In this document: piece by piece, positions 60,743 to 64,000 of the stretch | Layout of the letters: every line of letters starts with the position of its first letter | Position numbering within the stretch: position 1 is the first letter of the stretch | Source: CAZUAQ01 sp964618455 | Lineage (GTDB): Bacteria; Planctomycetota; Phycisphaerae; UBA1845; PWPN01 | Direction: 5' to 3' | Assembly: GCA_964618455.1 (NCBI GenBank) | Contig: CAZUAQ010000015.1 | Coordinates: forward strand, 1-64,000 | DNA: 64,000 bases | Position numbers and translations under genes: made by a program | The notes under the pieces: generated by a model | Seen by the model: only the letters and a program-made list of their open reading frames with translations | The model's database searches: none | Told to the model about the DNA's origin: nothing

Positions 60743-61281
60743 CTCACTACATCCTTCGTTTGCAGGCCACTGAAAACTCTGTCCTGCCTAATCCCATCCG
60801 AGAAGTCGGTCCAGGCCTCCGATGCCACGGCACCCGCTAACTGGCACGTCTTCACCGTATCTCGTGCAAGGCCAATGCCAAATCGCTTTAGAGGGCAGAA
60901 GAGATCGCCCCACAGTCCTTGATATCAGCCCGATCACGCACGCACACGATGAAGCGTAACGACTCTAATCCGCCTACCAATAGCAATAATGAGGATAATC
61001 TGAGAATATGATTAACTCTCAAGATCATTGGTCATGCCAATACACAAGCACACCAATGGTGCTGCCAGGAGAAAGTCTCCAGGCTCCCCTGTCCGCAAGT
61101 TAGACACCGACTCCCCGCCATGCCTATGAAGTGCGCGACCCATAACTCCATTCCTGTTAAGGATTTGTGTAGGAGCTACCCAGGGCGATCCAACTCGAAT
61201 AGAATGCACGCTTAGGATCGTCTGCACAAAGCCCGGAAATCCGGCACCCCTGAGAGACCAGTAACGCATTCCCACTGATTC
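60743..61281. other. 539-base gap between the HAD gene and hisF
   Basis: This gap is less GC-rich than its surroundings, especially 60950-61020. A minus-strand open frame of 85 codons (61012-61269, MRYWSLRGAGFPG to GMTNDLES) lies in it, but it has no ribosome site, its codon use is unlike the neighbours (AGG, CTA), and it starts twelve bases from the divergent hisF start. I therefore do not call it a gene. It may be acquired or decayed DNA plus the promoters of both flanking genes. Confidence 0.4.
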
Positions 61282-62049
61282 ATGCTCGCCAAACGTATCA
61301 TTCCGTGCCTCGATGTTCACGCCGGTCGCGTGGTCAAAGGTGTGAACTTCGTGAATCTTCGCGATGCGGGAGACCCGGTGGAAATCGCCCGCCAGTACGA
61401 GGAAGCCGGCGCGGACGAACTCGTCTTTCTCGACATCACCGCCAGCCATGAGGATCGGGACATCATCCTTGACGTGGTCCGTCACGTGGCGGAGGAATGC
61501 TTCATGCCCTTCACGGTCGGAGGTGGAATCCGCACGATCGACGATGTCACGCGTCTGGTTCAAGCTGGAGCGGAAAAAGTGTCCATCAACACGGCGGCGG
61601 TGCTCAATCCTGCCATCGTGACCGAAACGGCCCGGCGCTTCGGGCGTTGCTGCACCGTCGTCAATATCGATCCGAAACGCGTGCACAAAGAGGGTCGCGA
61701 ATTCTGGGATGTCCACATTCATGGCGGGCGAACGCCCACGGGCAAGGAGGCGGTGGCCTGGGCGCGGGAGGTGGAATCACTTGGCGCCGGCGAAATCGTA
61801 CTCACCTGCATGGACGCGGACGGTACGAAGGACGGGTACGACCTGGAGATTACCCGCGCGGTTTCGGAGGCGGTATCCATACCGGTAGTCGCTTCCGGTG
61901 GCGCGGGGTGCCCTGATCATCTGGCTGATGCCGTGACGATCGGCAAAGCGGATGCGGCACTGGCGGCGAGCATTTTCCACTTCGGCACCTACACCATCGC
62001 CGAAACAAAACAACATATGGCGGGACGTGGCATTCCCGTTCGGATATGA
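61282..62049 (+). CDS. hisF: Imidazole glycerol phosphate synthase subunit HisF
   Basis: The 255-residue TIM barrel matches HisF, the cyclase subunit of histidine synthesis: LAKRIIPCLDVHAGRVVKG with Asp11, FLDITASHEDR, TVGGGIRTIDDV, VNIDPKRV and VVASGGAGCPDHLADA. Both catalytic aspartates are in place. Its HisH partner is not nearby. pilT follows after 83 bases. Confidence 0.95.
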   Translation: MLAKRIIPCLDVHAGRVVKGVNFVNLRDAGDPVEIARQYEEAGADELVFLDITASHEDRDIILDVVRHVAEECFMPFTVGGGIRTIDDVTRLVQAGAEKVSINTAAVLNPAIVTETARRFGRCCTVVNIDPKRVHKEGREFWDVHIHGGRTPTGKEAVAWAREVESLGAGEIVLTCMDADGTKDGYDLEITRAVSEAVSIPVVASGGAGCPDHLADAVTIGKADAALAASIFHFGTYTIAETKQHMAGRGIPVRI

Positions 62050-62132
62050 TGGTAAAGAGATCGCACTGAGACGGACTTCATCTTGAGTGCGTACAGCATA
62101 GGAAGCTTTCAGGACACAGGGAGTCGACTTTC

Positions 62133-63356
62133 ATGGCCGATACCACAACCAGCAAACCCGCCAACGAAGAGCACAGCGAGATCGTCAATGATCCGGCCAG
62201 CGTCGCCAAGGTCAAGGAAGAACTGGAAGCCGCCCGGGTGGATCCGGAACCGAAGGGCGAGCCCAAGGTCCACCGCTACCTGGGATACGTCTGCGAGATC
62301 AAAGCCTCGGATCTTCACTTCAAATCGAATGCGCGGGTTCACGTACGTCACAAGGGTGAACTCAAGCCCATCAAGGGCGAGCCACTGAGCCCCGAGGAAG
62401 TGGAAGCCATCTGGTTCGAGGTCATGAACGAGCATCAGCTCAAGCAGTTGGCGGAGAAAGGCGCCTCGGACTTTGCCTACCAGCTTGGCGACGGGGACCG
62501 CTTCCGCGTGAACATTTTCCGCCAGCGCGGCACCCTCAGCGTGGCGGCCCGACGTGTGAACGCCGAGATCTTCGATTTCAAGGCATTGCACCTGCCGGAA
62601 TCGATGTACCGTATTACCGAATACCACCAAGGGCTGGTCCTGCTGGCGGGAATCACCGGATCGGGTAAGTCGACGACGATCGCCGCTGCGCTGGACCACA
62701 TCAACGCGACGCGTGCCTGCCACATCGTGACGGTGGAAGACCCGATCGAATACCTGTTCCAGGATAAGAAGGCGCTCGTCAACCAGCGCGAGGTGGGCGT
62801 GGATGTCAACAACTTCCAGGATGCCCTGAAGTACCTGATGCGTGAAGACCCGGACGTGGTGCTGGTCGGCGAGATGCGCGACGAGGAAACGTTCGCGGCG
62901 GCGTTGAACGCGGCCGAGACGGGCCACCTCGTGTTCGGAACGGTCCACGCCTCGAGCAGTTCCCAGACCATCAACCGCGTGCTCGACCTCATGCCGGAGG
63001 GCTCCCGCGAACTGATCCGGCAGACCATGGTCTTCAACCTCCAGGCGATCATCTGCCAGAAGCTGCTCAAGAGCATCAAGCCGGGTGTCCCGCGGGTACC
63101 GGCGGTGGAAATCATGTTCGCCAATCCGACGGTGCGCAAGCTCATCGACGAGAAGCGGGACGACGAGATCAGCAAGGTCATCCGCGCCTCGCTGGCCGAG
63201 GGCATGCTGGACATGAACGAATGCCTGAGGCGGCTGGTCGAGAGCGAATTCATCACCACGGAGACCGCCTACAGCGCCTCGCCGAATCCGCAGGAATTGA
63301 AGATGCGGCTGAAGGGCATCACCGCCGGTGGTGCGGGCGGCGGCATTCTCGGCTAG
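62133..63356 (+). CDS. pilT: Type IV pilus retraction ATPase PilT
   Basis: The 407-residue protein is a secretion-type hexameric ATPase of the PilT group: ASDLHFKSNARV near 59 (the dimer region), Walker A GITGSGKST at 173-181, VEDPIEYLF, Walker B region DVVLVGEMRDEETFAAALNAAETGHLVFGTVHASS, and VFNLQAIICQKLL. PilT powers pilus retraction and twitching. An N-terminal 40-residue charged extension precedes the core. The next gene may encode another pilus or secretion component. Confidence 0.93.
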   Translation: MADTTTSKPANEEHSEIVNDPASVAKVKEELEAARVDPEPKGEPKVHRYLGYVCEIKASDLHFKSNARVHVRHKGELKPIKGEPLSPEEVEAIWFEVMNEHQLKQLAEKGASDFAYQLGDGDRFRVNIFRQRGTLSVAARRVNAEIFDFKALHLPESMYRITEYHQGLVLLAGITGSGKSTTIAAALDHINATRACHIVTVEDPIEYLFQDKKALVNQREVGVDVNNFQDALKYLMREDPDVVLVGEMRDEETFAAALNAAETGHLVFGTVHASSSSQTINRVLDLMPEGSRELIRQTMVFNLQAIICQKLLKSIKPGVPRVPAVEIMFANPTVRKLIDEKRDDEISKVIRASLAEGMLDMNECLRRLVESEFITTETAYSASPNPQELKMRLKGITAGGAGGGILG

Positions 63357-63367
63357 ACTGAACCAGT

Positions 63368-63445
63368 CCCGGCTCCGCCGCGCGACGCTGCTGATGCTCA
63401 GAGGACCGAGCCGGGTTCATCGCGAGCGGGGCTACTCACCCCCGC
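63368..63445 (+). other. Structured intergenic region after pilT
   Basis: CCCGGCTC (63368-63375) pairs with GAGCCGGG (63408-63415), and GCGGGG (63426-63431) with CCCCGC (63440-63445). Two stems in the 160-base gap may end the pilT transcript or form a leader for the next gene. No T tract is present. Confidence 0.35.
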
Positions 63446-63520
63446 CCGATATGGTTATCATTCCCGACTCGGGGTGGACGTACCCCGCTTGGACTTGATT
63501 CTACACCCAGCGGAGCTTTC

Positions 63521-64000
63521 ATGGACCCGATGAGACACCGTATCTATTCTCTACCTATAGCTTCCCTCGGACTTTTTCTGCTGATGTCCGGGCGCGCCGA
63601 GGGCGCGACGCTGCTCGGGGCCCTGCCCGATCCCGGAGGCTACGTCAGCGCGACCCGCGTCATCCTGATCTTCGCAGCCGCGATTCCCTGGCTGGCCTTC
63701 TGCCAGTGGGTGAACACGGACACGGACTTCGTCCGGCGAATGAAGAAGGAAATCTGGAACAACGTGGTCTTCTGGGGGGGACTGGCAGGCCTGCTGTCCT
63801 GGATGATACTGCCCTGGAACACGACGGGGCTCTTCGCCGCCGGTTTCGGTCTCTGGTTCGTGATCACCGTCGGCGTGTGCAGCATCTACGTGGTGATGCG
63901 GAACGGCCTGGTGGATCCCGGCGCCCGGGTGTTCACGCCGCGCCACATCAAGGGCGTGTTCGGGAACATGGGCAAGAAGAAGGAGCAGAAGCTGGACGCC
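63521..64000 (+). CDS. Membrane protein, start of a gene cut by the window edge
   Basis: The frame runs 160 codons from the ATG at 63521 to the edge. CGGAG lies seven bases before the ATG. A signal-like segment (LPIASLGLFLLMSGRAEG) is followed by three hydrophobic stretches near residues 45-60, 85-100 and 108-128, then a basic region (RHIKGVFGNMGKKKEQKLDA). In planctomycetes a PilB/GspE-type ATPase with such a membrane N-terminus often follows pilT; this is inferred from context, as the ATPase part is not visible. Confidence 0.55.
   Translation, partial: MDPMRHRIYSLPIASLGLFLLMSGRAEGATLLGALPDPGGYVSATRVILIFAAAIPWLAFCQWVNTDTDFVRRMKKEIWNNVVFWGGLAGLLSWMILPWNTTGLFAAGFGLWFVITVGVCSIYVVMRNGLVDPGARVFTPRHIKGVFGNMGKKKEQKLDA

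Noticed and set aside
61012..61269. 85-codon minus-strand frame starting MRYWSLRG
   Set aside because: No ribosome site, atypical codons and a start only twelve bases from the divergent hisF start; kept as a note, not called a gene.

Overview
The window looks like a chromosomal segment of a planctomycete, probably Phycisphaerae-like. This is an inference. It rests on the GC-rich coding bias, a formylglycine-type sulfatase, a membrane protein carrying the CxxC...CPECG ribbon common in this group, an FG-GAP lipoprotein, secreted proteins ending in calcium-loop (dockerin-like) modules, a PEP-CTERM remnant, and S74-chaperone proteins. No phage, CRISPR array, rRNA operon or complete insertion sequence was seen. 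One tRNA gene (Ser, GGA) is present.

Layout. 1-16 kb is mostly minus-strand accessory content. It holds a glucose/sorbosone dehydrogenase-type lipoprotein, a cyclic-phosphate-type receiver protein coupled to a secreted protein of unknown function, a hairpin-rich non-coding gap, a heparinase II/III-esterase fusion, a ThuA protein, a sulfatase, and an AlgI/AlgJ-like O-acetylation pair. Between them sits a plus-strand ATP-grasp/class I amidotransferase pair. 16-20 kb has a TolB-like propeller protein, ispD, tgt and yajC. 20-27 kb has a seven-repeat FG-GAP lipoprotein and a subtilase with PKD domains. 27-31 kb is housekeeping: xseA, a YmdB-type phosphodiesterase and dapF. 31-48 kb mixes a beta-helix/metzincin fusion, a hybrid histidine kinase, clpS, a fused two-component E1 dehydrogenase, tRNA-Ser, a DEAD-box helicase, a nitrilase-family lipoprotein, an HtrA protease, an enolase-superfamily protein, metF, carA, yggS and trmB.

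49-60 kb is the most unusual part. It is a run of secreted modular proteins that share modules: two long proteins with C-terminal S74-type intramolecular chaperones, a truncated paralogue of their N-terminal domain, a lectin-like protein and a beta-strand-repeat protein with dockerin-like tails, an orphan 407-base copy of one tail about 98% identical to its source, and an out-of-frame PEP-CTERM remnant. I read this as a locus where surface and sorting modules are duplicated and swapped. 60-64 kb returns to core genes: a NagD-type HAD phosphatase, hisF, pilT and the start of a membrane protein cut by the window edge.

How the genes may work together. The lyase-esterase fusion, sulfatase and ThuA protein suggest breakdown of sulfated, acylated polysaccharide. 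The AlgI/AlgJ pair suggests acetylation of the cell's own exopolysaccharide. The modular proteins and proteases are probably cell-surface or extracellular. These roles come from family knowledge; nothing here proves substrates.
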